This document shows, one piece after another, positions 1 through 6,562 of a DNA stretch of 13,848 nt (position 1 is its first letter; each line of letters opens with the position of its first letter). The position numbers and the translations under genes are program-made. The stretch is from JANNOG01 sp050329415 (GTDB lineage: Bacteria; Actinomycetota; Actinomycetes; Actinomycetales; JBBAYJ01), in contig JBHJOS010000008.1 in NCBI GenBank assembly GCA_050329415.1, positions 1 through 13,848 of the forward strand, written 5' to 3'. Below the pieces are notes generated by a model. The model was not told where the DNA came from, did not search any database, and saw nothing but the letters and a program-made list of their open reading frames with translations.

Positions 1-1403
1 GGGTGGAGCTGGCGGGCGGCCTCGCCGATGGTGCCGGACAGGCTCGGGTACACGGTGAAGGCCCGGGCGACCTGGTCCACCGTCAGCCGGTGCTCGACCG
101 CCAGCGTGATCGGGTAGATCAGCTCGCTGGCCCGCGGTGCCACGACCACCCCGCCGATCACGGTGCCGGATCCGGTGCGGCTGAATAGCTTGACGAAGCC
201 CTCCTGCAGGCCCTGCATCTTGGCCCGGGCGTTGGTCGCCAGCGGCAGGTCGACGGCCACGCCCTGGGCCACCCCGGCGTCGATGTCGGCCTGGCTCCAG
301 CCCACCGTCGCGATCTCGGGGGTGGTGAAGATGTTGCTCGCCACCGTCTTGAGCGACAGCGGCACCACCGCGTCGCCGAGCGCGTGCCGCATCGCGATCC
401 GGCCCTGCATCGCCGCCACCGACGCCAGCGCCAGCACCCCGGTGCAGTCCCCGGCTGCGTACACCCCCGGCGCCGTGGTCCGCGACACCCGGTCGACCTC
501 GACGTGCCCGGACTCCGTGGTGCGGACTCCTGCCGCCTCCAGCCCCAGATCCGAGGTGTTCGGCACCGAGCCGACGGCCAGCAGGCAATGGCTGCCCTCG
601 ACCCGGCTCCCGTCGCCCAGGGTCACCAGCACCCCGTCCGCGGTCCGGGTCACCGACTGCGCCCGGGACCGCGACCGCACCACCATCCCGCGCCGGCGGA
701 ACACCTCCTCGAGCACGAGGGCTGCCTCGGCGTCCTCCCCCGGCAGCACCCGGTCCCGGCTCGACACCAGGGTGACCCGGCTGCCGAGCGCCAGGTACGC
801 CCCGGCGAACTCCGCCCCGGTGACCCCCGAGCCGACGACGACCAGGTGTTCGGGCAGGTCGTCGAGGTCGTACACCTGGCGCCAGTCGAGGATCCGCTCG
901 CCGTCCGGCACCGCGGACGGCAGCCGCCGCGGCGTCGCACCGGTGGCGACGAGCACCGCGTCGGCGTCCAGCGCCCGGGAGCCCTCGGCGGTGACGGCCA
1001 CCACCCGGTGCGGCGACTCCAGCCGGCCCCGCCCGGCGACCACCTCGACACCGGCGAGGTCGAGCTTGCGGTGGATGTCGGCGCTCTGGGTCCGGGCCAG
1101 CTCCTTGACCCGCGCGTTGACGGCCTTCATGTCGACGCCGACCCCGCCGCCGGGCTCGCCCCCGCCGGGCGGCACCACGACGCCGAGCCGGCCCGCCTCG
1201 GCGACCTCGGTCATGACGTCGCTGGTGGCGATGAGCGTCTTGCTCGGCACGCAGTCGGTGAGGACCGCCGCACCCCCCAGCCCGTCCGAGTCCACGACGG
1301 TGGTCCGGGCACCCAGCTGGGCGGCGACGAGGGCGGCCTCGTAGCCACCGGGACCGCCCCCGAGGACGACGACGCGTGGGCCGGCGGAGGCGTTGGTCGA
1401 CAC
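1..1403 (-). CDS. lpdA: NAD(P)H-quinone dehydrogenase, LpdA-type flavoprotein (partial, C-terminus off window)
   Basis: Pyridine nucleotide-disulfide oxidoreductase fold, 467 residues visible, running off the left edge. The N-terminal FAD Rossmann motif GGGPGG is at residues 15-20. The NAD(P)-binding motif (VVVGSGVTGAEFA) lies mid-protein and the second FAD motif (GVYAAGDCTG) follows it, with a C-terminal dimerisation domain. The redox motif reads GAAVLTDCVPSK: Cys51 is kept but its usual partner at position 46 is Ala. The C-terminal His-Glu relay of lipoamide dehydrogenases (HPTLSE) is replaced by YPSLSG at 452-457. Both losses are known in M. tuberculosis LpdA (Rv3303c), which reduces quinones with NAD(P)H and is not a lipoamide dehydrogenase, so I name it that way. 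The GTG start gives MSTNASAGPRVVVLGGG, with the Rossmann motif at the expected distance. It is divergent from the gene at 1455 with 51 bases between them. Only a few C-terminal residues should be missing. Confidence 0.9.
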   Translation of the reverse strand, partial: MSTNASAGPRVVVLGGGPGGYEAALVAAQLGARTTVVDSDGLGGAAVLTDCVPSKTLIATSDVMTEVAEAGRLGVVVPPGGGEPGGGVGVDMKAVNARVKELARTQSADIHRKLDLAGVEVVAGRGRLESPHRVVAVTAEGSRALDADAVLVATGATPRRLPSAVPDGERILDWRQVYDLDDLPEHLVVVGSGVTGAEFAGAYLALGSRVTLVSSRDRVLPGEDAEAALVLEEVFRRRGMVVRSRSRAQSVTRTADGVLVTLGDGSRVEGSHCLLAVGSVPNTSDLGLEAAGVRTTESGHVEVDRVSRTTAPGVYAAGDCTGVLALASVAAMQGRIAMRHALGDAVVPLSLKTVASNIFTTPEIATVGWSQADIDAGVAQGVAVDLPLATNARAKMQGLQEGFVKLFSRTGSGTVIGGVVVAPRASELIYPITLAVEHRLTVDQVARAFTVYPSLSGTIGEAARQLH

Positions 1404-1441
1404 GGGGCCGAGTGTCCCAGGTGCCCGGGGCCCGCGCGGGC

Positions 1442-1447
1442 TAGCCT
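1442..1447 (+). promoter_or_regulatory. Probable -10 element (TAGCCT) of a leaderless promoter
   Basis: TAGCCT matches the actinobacterial TANNNT -10 consensus. Exactly 7 bases separate it from the GTG start at 1455, which puts the expected transcription start on the start codon itself. No Shine-Dalgarno sequence is visible. The same geometry recurs at 3081 and 6550. No convincing -35 element is seen. Confidence 0.55.
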
Positions 1448-1454
1448 GACCGCC

Positions 1455-1904
1455 GTGCTCTACGCCGCCTACGGCAGCAACATGGACCCCGACCTGATGG
1501 CGGAGCGCGCCCCCCACTCGCCGATGTGTGACGCGGGGTGGCTGCCGGGCTGGCGGCTCACCTTCGGTGGCGAGGACGTGTCGTGGGACGGCGCGCTCAC
1601 CACCATCGTCGAGGACCCCGCGAGCCAGGTGTACGTCGTGCTCTACGAGCTGGCGCCGGAGGACGAGGGCACCCTCGACGAATGGGAGGGCGTCTCGATG
1701 GACCTCTTCCGCAAGATCACGGTTCGGGTCGAGACCCTGGACGGCGACGTCGCCGCCCACGCCTACGTGCTCAACGCCTACGAGGGCGGACTGCCGAACG
1801 CCCGCTACCTCGGCATGATCGCCGACGCGGCCGAGGCCGGCGGCGCTCCGGACGACTACGTCGCCGACCTCCGCTCCCGGCCCTGCCGCTCCGTCGGCGG
1901 CTGA
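1455..1904 (+). CDS. Gamma-glutamylcyclotransferase-like protein
   Basis: 149 residues, typical of the small GGCT/AIG2-like fold. The substrate-binding loop appears as YAAYGSNM at residues 3-10, and the catalytic glutamate is most likely Glu78 in LDEWEGV. The C-terminal family pattern (GLPNARYLGMI at 112-122) is present. Enzymes of this fold release 5-oxoproline from gamma-glutamyl amines or peptides; the physiological substrate cannot be read from the sequence, and no known partner gene is adjacent. I chose GTG at 1455 because it directly precedes the conserved YGSN strand and sits 7 bases after a -10-like hexamer; the open frame continues upstream, but only as the shadow of lpdA. The last 49 bases overlap the 3' end of the convergent membrane-protein gene. 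Confidence 0.82.
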   Translation: MLYAAYGSNMDPDLMAERAPHSPMCDAGWLPGWRLTFGGEDVSWDGALTTIVEDPASQVYVVLYELAPEDEGTLDEWEGVSMDLFRKITVRVETLDGDVAAHAYVLNAYEGGLPNARYLGMIADAAEAGGAPDDYVADLRSRPCRSVGG

Positions 1905-3049
1905 GGGCGCCGCCGCAGCAGTCGCTCCAGCGGTCCCCGCCCGAGGCCGGACCGCACCCAGGCCAGCGCCCCGAGCGAGGTGACGAGCCAGACGGCGACC
2001 GCGAGCAGCGCCGCGGCAGCGGACCCGAGGCGGGTGCCCGCGCCACCTGCCCACGGTGCGAGCACCGCGGCGAACAGCACCAGCTGGGCGACGTAGCACG
2101 TCAGCGGCAGCCGCCCCGCGGCCAGCACGAGTCCGGGCACCCGAGCCGGCAAGGACGGCCGCGGACCCGGCGGGTCGGGGACCACCCGCGCCCAGGACGC
2201 CGCCCACGCCAGCAGCGCCACCGTCCCCGCGCCGCCCGCCAGGCCGGTGACGGCGTGCAGCACCCCCGGACCGGCGCCGGACAGGACGGGCAGCCCCGAG
2301 TCCGACCGCCATGCCGCGACGGCCAGCGGCACCGCCCCGACCACGCCGCTCACCAGTCCCACGAGCCCGACCGCCGCCAGCAACCGCCGGTGCTCGCCCG
2401 GCCGGTCGAGCCACCCGGTCCGGGCCACCAACGCGCCCGCCAGCGCTGCCGCCACGAACGCCCCCGCGACCAGCGGGGCGAGCGTCACACCGACGGCCCA
2501 CTCCGCCAGCCGCTCCCCGGCTGACAGCGGATACCAGCCCGCCGGCCCCGGCACGCTCGCCTCGGCGCCGCCGGTCCCCCGACCGAGGCCCGCGGCCAGC
2601 AGGCCCGGCCCGGCGACGAGCACCCCGGCCACCGCGACGACCGGGCCGGGCGCGCGCACCAGCATCACGACCGCGGCCGCCGCCACCGCGTACAGGCCCA
2701 GGACGTTGCGCCCGTCGATCAGCAGCGCCACGACCGCCCCGAGGGCCAGCAGCACCCCCACCCGCCGCCACCCGGTTCCCGGCGGACCGTGCCGCAGCGC
2801 CCGCACCGTCCCCCACCCGAGCAGCAGGGCGAAGGCGGGGAACACCCGGGCGTCGACCAGGAGGATGCCGGCGACGTCGACCACCCGGTCGACGTCCGCC
2901 CCGCCCACCGGGCGCCCGCCCGGGCCGGTCGGCCGGGCGGCCAGCCACACAGGCACCGTCGCGAGCGCGACGCCCAGCAGGGCGACGCCCCGGACGAGGT
3001 CGGGGGCGACGAGCCGGGGGGCCGCCTCGGGCGCTCGCATCGGGCCCAT
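1856..3049 (-). CDS. DUF418/YeiB-type multispanning membrane protein
   Basis: 397 residues, dominated by about nine or ten hydrophobic segments (for example residues around LVRGVALLGVALATVPVWLA near the N-terminus). The C-terminal region has the DUF418 hallmarks: AAGRLPLTCYVAQ, then a further helix pair, then GLGRGPLERLLRR. The N-terminal LLVDARVFPAFALLLGWG resembles the conserved loop of the same family. DUF418 proteins are predicted inner-membrane proteins of unknown biochemical role, related to acyltransferase-3-like membrane folds. ATG at 3049 gives MGPMRAP; ATG at 3040 is an equally possible start and neither has a clear Shine-Dalgarno. The gene is divergent from punA with 44 bases between them, and its 3' end overlaps the gamma-glutamylcyclotransferase-like gene by 49 bases. 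No functional link to nucleoside metabolism is evident. Confidence 0.78.
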   Translation of the reverse strand: MGPMRAPEAAPRLVAPDLVRGVALLGVALATVPVWLAARPTGPGGRPVGGADVDRVVDVAGILLVDARVFPAFALLLGWGTVRALRHGPPGTGWRRVGVLLALGAVVALLIDGRNVLGLYAVAAAAVVMLVRAPGPVVAVAGVLVAGPGLLAAGLGRGTGGAEASVPGPAGWYPLSAGERLAEWAVGVTLAPLVAGAFVAAALAGALVARTGWLDRPGEHRRLLAAVGLVGLVSGVVGAVPLAVAAWRSDSGLPVLSGAGPGVLHAVTGLAGGAGTVALLAWAASWARVVPDPPGPRPSLPARVPGLVLAAGRLPLTCYVAQLVLFAAVLAPWAGGAGTRLGSAAAALLAVAVWLVTSLGALAWVRSGLGRGPLERLLRRRPQPPTERQGRERRSAT

Positions 3050-3080
3050 GGTGACGCGTCCGCCGGCCCGGCCGGAGGAC

Positions 3081-3086
3081 TACCCT
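3081..3086 (+). promoter_or_regulatory. Probable -10 element (TACCCT) of leaderless punA promoter
   Basis: TACCCT fits TANNNT and lies 7 bases before the GTG start of the purine nucleoside phosphorylase, so transcription would begin at or next to the start codon. No ribosome-binding site lies between. It sits in the 44-base divergent spacer shared with the DUF418 gene. Confidence 0.55.
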
Positions 3087-3093
3087 CCCCGGC

Positions 3094-3963
3094 GTGACGA
3101 CGAGCACGCCCCAGGCCGCCGCCCGAGCCTCGGCGGACCTGCGCCTGTCCCCCGACCAGCTGGCCCGCCACGCCGCCGACGCCCTGCTCGCGACCGCCGG
3201 CCGGGAGACGGCGCGACCTGACGTGGCGGTCGTGCTCGGCTCGGGGTGGAAGCCCGCGGCGGACCTCCTGGGCGAGGTCCTCGCCGACCTGCCGGCGACC
3301 GAGGTCCCCGGGTTCCGGCCGGCGGCCGTGGCCGGGCACGCGGGACGGCTCCGGCTGGTCCGCACCGGCGACGGCGCCCGGGTCCTCGTCGTCGGCGCCC
3401 GGACCCACCTCTACGAGGGCCATGGCGTCGACGCGGTGGCCCACGGCGTGCGCACCGCCGCCGCCGCCGGGTGCCGCGCGGTGGTGCTGACGAACGGTTG
3501 CGGCAGCATCGTGCGGGAGTGGGGCCCCGGCACCGTCGTGCTGGTGCGGGACCACCTCAACCTCACCGGGGCCACGCCGCTGCGGGGGCCGCGCTTCGTC
3601 GACATGTCCGACGCTTACGCCACCCGGCTGCGCGACGCCGCCCGCGAGGTCGAGCCGGGCCTGCCCGAGGGCGTGTACGCCCAGTTCCACGGCCCCCAGT
3701 TCGAGACCCCTGCCGAGGTGCGAATGGCCCGCACGATGGGGGCCGACCTCGTGGGGATGTCGACGGCGCTCGAGACGATCGCCGCCCGGGCCGAGGGCCT
3801 GGAGGTCCTCGGGATGTCGCTGGTGACGAACCTCGCGGCGGGCACGACCGACGCGCCGCTCGACCACGCGGAGGTGCTGGCCACCGGCGCCGCCGCCGCC
3901 GAGCGCTGCGGCCCCCTGCTCGCCGCCGTCGTCGCTGCGGTGGCCCGCGCCACGGGACCATGA
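3094..3963 (+). CDS. punA: Purine nucleoside phosphorylase (trimeric type)
   Basis: Cleaves purine (deoxy)ribonucleosides with phosphate to free base and (deoxy)ribose-1-phosphate in the cytosol. The 289 residues show the class I trimeric family motifs in order: phosphate loop VLGSGW (Ser50), GHAGRL (His82), RTHLYEGH (103-110), TNGCGSI (133-139), FETPAE (203-208, with the base-binding Glu204), VGMST (220-224) and VTNLAAG (Asn246). The Glu/Asn pair is typical of enzymes that prefer 6-oxopurines (inosine, guanosine and deoxy forms), which suits the adenosine deaminase nearby. It is slightly longer than the M. tuberculosis homologue because of an N-terminal helix-like extension. The GTG start is supported by the -10 hexamer 7 bases upstream. 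It overlaps the phosphomutase gene by the ATGA quartet at 3960-3963, implying translational coupling. punA and deoD are both used as names for this enzyme in actinobacteria. Confidence 0.95.
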   Translation: MTTSTPQAAARASADLRLSPDQLARHAADALLATAGRETARPDVAVVLGSGWKPAADLLGEVLADLPATEVPGFRPAAVAGHAGRLRLVRTGDGARVLVVGARTHLYEGHGVDAVAHGVRTAAAAGCRAVVLTNGCGSIVREWGPGTVVLVRDHLNLTGATPLRGPRFVDMSDAYATRLRDAAREVEPGLPEGVYAQFHGPQFETPAEVRMARTMGADLVGMSTALETIAARAEGLEVLGMSLVTNLAAGTTDAPLDHAEVLATGAAAAERCGPLLAAVVAAVARATGP

Positions 3964-5714
3964 GCGGGCACGGCGCGGACCTCGCGGCGGACCTCGCCGC
4001 CGACCTCGCCGCGGACCTCGCCCGAGCCTCCGACTGGGCGGCCGGGGACCCCGACCCGGCCACCCGGGCCGAGCTGCTGGAGATCGCTGCCCGCGCCCGG
4101 GACGGGGACCCGGAGGCGGTCTCGGAGCTGCACGACGCGGTCGGCGGCGACCTGCAGTTCGGCACCGCCGGCCTGCGGGGCCGGGTCGGCCCCGGGCCGC
4201 GCCGGATGAACACCGCGGTCGTCACCCGGGTGGCGGCGGCCCTCGGCCAGTACCTGGCCTCGGCGCTGCCGGTCGGCGCGGTCCCCTCGGTCGTCGTCGG
4301 GCACGACGCGCGGACCGGCTCCGCCACCTTCGCCCGGGACAGCGCGTCGGTGCTGACCGCCGCCGGATGCCGGGTCACCGTCATCGACCGCCCCGTGCCC
4401 ACCCCCGTGGTCGCGGCCGCGGTCCGCCGGCTCGGTGCCGACGCCGGGGTCGTGGTCACCGCCAGCCACAACCCGCCGGCGGACAACGGCTACAAGGTCT
4501 ACCTCGGCGGGCGGATCGCCACCGGGCCGGCCCAGGGCGTGCAGATCGTCCCGCCCGCGGACACCGACATCGCCGCCCGGATCGCGGCGTGCCCGCCCGC
4601 GGCGCAGGTGCCGCGAGCGGCCTCGGGGTGGACCGAACTCGGCGACGCCGCGGTGGCCGACTACGTGGCGGCCACCGCACCGCTGGCCGGGGACGGGCCC
4701 CGCGGGCTGCGGGTCGTCGCGACGGCGATGCACGGCGTCGGCGCCGACGTCCTGGACCGCGTCCTCGCCGCGGCCGGCTTCGCCCCGCCCGACTGGGTGG
4801 CCTCCCAGCGCGACCCCGACCCGGCCTTCCCCACCGTCGCCTTCCCGAACCCCGAGCTGCCCGGCGTCCTGGACCCGGCGCTCGCCCAGGCCCGGGAGAC
4901 CGGGGCCGACGTCGTCCTCGCCCTGGACCCGGACGCCGACCGGTGCGCCGTTGCCGTGCCCGACCCCGGGGCCGCCAGGGGCTGGCGCCGCCTCACCGGG
5001 GACGAGTTGGGGGCGCTGCTCGGCGAGCACCTCGTGAGCCGCGGCTCCTCCTCGCCCGATCCGGGCCAGGCGCCCGCGGTCGCCTGCTCGCTCGTCTCGT
5101 CCTCACTGCTCGCCCGGATCGCCGAGCACCACGGCGTGAGTTGCGTCACCACACTCACCGGATTCAAGTGGATCGCCCGCGTCCCCGGGCTGGCGTACGG
5201 CTACGAGGAGGCGATCGGGTACTGCGTGGACCCCAGGACGGTGCGGGACAAGGACGGCATCGCGACGGCGACCGTGGTGTGCGGGCTGGTGGCCTCGCTG
5301 CTGGCCGGCGGCGTGAGCGTGCTCGACGTGCTCGACGGCCTGGCCGTACGACACGGGCTGCACCTCACCTCCCCCGTGACCGTCCGGCTGCGTCACCCCG
5401 CGGACGCCGGCGACGCGCTGGCGGCGCTGCTGTCGCGACCGCCCGCCGTGCTCGGCGGTGTCCCCGTGACGAGCGTGGAGGACCTGGCCAGCGGTGTCGA
5501 CGGCCTGCCCCCCACCCCCGGCGTCCGCCTGCGGGCCGGGGCAGGGGTGCGTGTCGTCGTCCGCCCGTCCGGGACGGAGCCGCTGCTCAAGGCCTACCTG
5601 GAGGTCGTGCGGGCGGTGCCGGACGCCCCCGCGCTGACCACCGTCCGGGCCGCGGCGACCGCCCTGCTCGAAGCCGTGCGCACGGACGTCGCGGACCGCC
5701 TGGCCCGGCACTGA
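3960..5714 (+). CDS. pmmB: Phosphohexomutase-family enzyme, probable phosphopentomutase/PmmB
   Basis: 584 residues of the alpha-D-phosphohexomutase superfamily with all four active-site elements: phosphoserine loop TASHNP (Ser169), metal loop DPDADR (323-328), sugar-binding loop EEAIG (416-420) and phosphate-binding loop RPSGTEP (535-541). It resembles M. tuberculosis PmmB and the PGM2-like branch. Family members interconvert hexose or pentose 1- and 5/6-phosphates. Coupling to punA and proximity to deoC, with no other phosphopentomutase visible, make (deoxy)ribose-1-phosphate to 5-phosphate conversion the most likely role; this is inference, and phosphogluco- or phosphomannomutase activity is not excluded. 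The start is ATG within the ATGA overlap with punA. Residues 7-22 are four DLAA-type tetrads encoded by a 12-base tandem repeat that lies before the conserved domain (DWAAGDPDP begins near residue 25). Confidence 0.92.
   Translation: MSGHGADLAADLAADLAADLARASDWAAGDPDPATRAELLEIAARARDGDPEAVSELHDAVGGDLQFGTAGLRGRVGPGPRRMNTAVVTRVAAALGQYLASALPVGAVPSVVVGHDARTGSATFARDSASVLTAAGCRVTVIDRPVPTPVVAAAVRRLGADAGVVVTASHNPPADNGYKVYLGGRIATGPAQGVQIVPPADTDIAARIAACPPAAQVPRAASGWTELGDAAVADYVAATAPLAGDGPRGLRVVATAMHGVGADVLDRVLAAAGFAPPDWVASQRDPDPAFPTVAFPNPELPGVLDPALAQARETGADVVLALDPDADRCAVAVPDPGAARGWRRLTGDELGALLGEHLVSRGSSSPDPGQAPAVACSLVSSSLLARIAEHHGVSCVTTLTGFKWIARVPGLAYGYEEAIGYCVDPRTVRDKDGIATATVVCGLVASLLAGGVSVLDVLDGLAVRHGLHLTSPVTVRLRHPADAGDALAALLSRPPAVLGGVPVTSVEDLASGVDGLPPTPGVRLRAGAGVRVVVRPSGTEPLLKAYLEVVRAVPDAPALTTVRAAATALLEAVRTDVADRLARH
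3978..4025 (+). repeat. 12-base tandem repeat, four copies, inside pmmB
   Basis: Four consecutive copies of GACCTCGCSGCS (the last ending CGA) encode DLAA-DLAA-DLAA-DLAR at the N-terminus of the phosphomutase. The unit is a multiple of three, so copy-number change would preserve the frame. The segment predicts an amphipathic helical extension outside the conserved fold. Confidence 0.85.
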
Positions 5715-5723
5715 CGCGCATCA

Positions 5724-5742
5724 CCCGGGCACGCGTCCCGGG
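5724..5742 (+). terminator. GC hairpin after pmmB, possible terminator
   Basis: CCCGGG, a 7-base loop (CACGCGT) and CCCGGG form a six-base-pair, all-GC stem starting ten bases after the pmmB stop codon. There is no T tract, as is usual for many actinobacterial terminators, so termination is only suggested. Each arm is itself palindromic. Confidence 0.35.
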
Positions 5743-5784
5743 CCACCACGGGGAGTCCGATCTGTCCGGTTTCCCGCGTGTCCA

Positions 5785-5820
5785 TTGACCATCACCCGAA
5801 TGGGGTATATCACTATATGA
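5785..5820 (+). promoter_or_regulatory. AT-rich promoter zone of the LuxR-type regulator
   Basis: This is the only clearly AT-rich stretch in the window. TTGACC at 5785-5790 is a good -35 match. Two -10-like hexamers follow, TATATC at 5806 and TATATG at 5814, at spacings of 15 and 23 bases, neither ideal. Transcription from here would leave a leader of roughly 50-60 bases before the ATG at 5874. Together with the hairpin at 5724 this 159-base gap explains the break between pmmB and the regulator. Confidence 0.45.
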
Positions 5821-5846
5821 CGTCGACCGTAAGCGGACTGTAGTGA
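5810..5846. promoter_or_regulatory. Inverted repeat TCACTA-N25-TAGTGA, possible operator
   Basis: Six-base arms at 5810-5815 and 5841-5846 flank 25 bases that contain the overlapping palindromes GACGTC and GTCGAC. It lies between the candidate promoter and the regulator gene, where autoregulation would act. Six-base arms can arise by chance, so support is weak. Confidence 0.2.
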
Positions 5847-5860
5847 CTGCGTCCCGACCC

Positions 5861-5867
5861 GAGGAGG
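5861..5867 (+). promoter_or_regulatory. Strong Shine-Dalgarno (GAGGAGG) of the regulator
   Basis: GAGGAGG lies 6 bases before the ATG at 5874 and settles that start. It contrasts with the leaderless-looking starts at 1455, 3094, 6563 and 12487. Confidence 0.75.
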
Positions 5868-5873
5868 ACCCCC

Positions 5874-6494
5874 ATGCGAGTCGGAGTCCACGTCCGCGCT
5901 CAGGACCCGGTGTCCGAGGCCGGCCTGCGGGCCCACCTGGACAACACGCCGGACCTCAACCTGTTGCCCCCGATGACCCAGGTCGTCCCTGACGTCCTGG
6001 TGTACGGAGCGGAGCGGATCAACGATCAGGCGATTACCGGCATCCGGAGCCACCGGGGCAACGGCCGCCCCCGCGTGGTCATGGTCGTCGGGACCGCCGA
6101 CGACGCCGACCTGGTGGGCGCGGTCGAAGCGGGCGTGTGCGCGATCCTCCGTCGCAGCGACGCCGCGCCGGACCGGCTGGTGTCGGCGGTCCAGGGGGCC
6201 AGCCGGGGCGAGGGCGTGCTGCCGAGCGACGTCCTGGGAACGCTGCTGGCACAGGTCGGCCACGTCCAGCGGACGGTCCTGGCGCCCCGGGGGCTGCACC
6301 TGTCCGGGCTGTCCGACCGCGAGCTCGACGTCCTGCGGCTGGTGGCGGAGGGACTGCCCACCAACGAGATCGCCCAGAAGATGTCCTACAGCGAGCGGAC
6401 CGTGAAGAACGTCCTCCATGAGGTCACCCAGCGGCTGGCGCTGCGCAACCGCACCCACGCGGTCGCCTACGCCATGCGGCACGGCCTGCTCTGA
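5874..6494 (+). CDS. LuxR-type DNA-binding regulator with degenerate receiver
   Basis: 206 residues: a receiver-like N-terminal domain (about 1-125), a linker, and a C-terminal LuxR/GerE helix-turn-helix from about residue 146 (LSDRELDVLRLVAEGLPTNE and the recognition-helix segment SERTVKNVLHEV). Aligned to NarL-type regulators, the acidic pair is replaced by Ala9-Gln10, the phospho-acceptor aspartate by Gly45 (PDVLVYG), the conserved Thr/Ser by Gly72, and the Lys by Arg93. Aspartyl phosphorylation is therefore unlikely, and no histidine kinase gene adjoins it. It may be an orphan regulator controlled by ligand, partner or its own level. It ends 68 bases before deoC in the same direction, so regulating the nucleoside catabolic genes on either side is a reasonable inference, not shown by the sequence. 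Confidence 0.85.
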   Translation: MRVGVHVRAQDPVSEAGLRAHLDNTPDLNLLPPMTQVVPDVLVYGAERINDQAITGIRSHRGNGRPRVVMVVGTADDADLVGAVEAGVCAILRRSDAAPDRLVSAVQGASRGEGVLPSDVLGTLLAQVGHVQRTVLAPRGLHLSGLSDRELDVLRLVAEGLPTNEIAQKMSYSERTVKNVLHEVTQRLALRNRTHAVAYAMRHGLL

Positions 6495-6549
6495 CACGGC
6501 CCCGGCGCCTGCCCTGACACCGTTCCGCCGCGGCCGGGCGAGCGGGTCC

Positions 6550-6555
6550 TACGCT
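6550..6555 (+). promoter_or_regulatory. Probable -10 element (TACGCT) of leaderless deoC promoter
   Basis: TACGCT fits TANNNT and stands 7 bases before the deoC GTG, the same arrangement as at 1442 and 3081. It implies that deoC and the genes behind it can be transcribed separately from the regulator. Confidence 0.55.
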
Positions 6556-6562
6556 GGGGGCC

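Noticed and set aside
163..1344. 393-codon plus-strand frame opposite lpdA
   Set aside because: The translation is Ser/Thr/Pro/Arg-rich and family-less; the minus strand carries the FAD and NAD-binding motifs in order.
5769..5808. GTTT and GGGTAT upstream of the regulator as a SigB-type promoter
   Set aside because: The two elements are about 30 bases apart, far from the 14-17 expected, and no GTTT lies at the right distance from GGGTAT.
6495..6562. Terminator between the regulator and deoC
   Set aside because: The 68-base gap contains several GC-rich short complementarities but no stem longer than expected by chance and no T tract.
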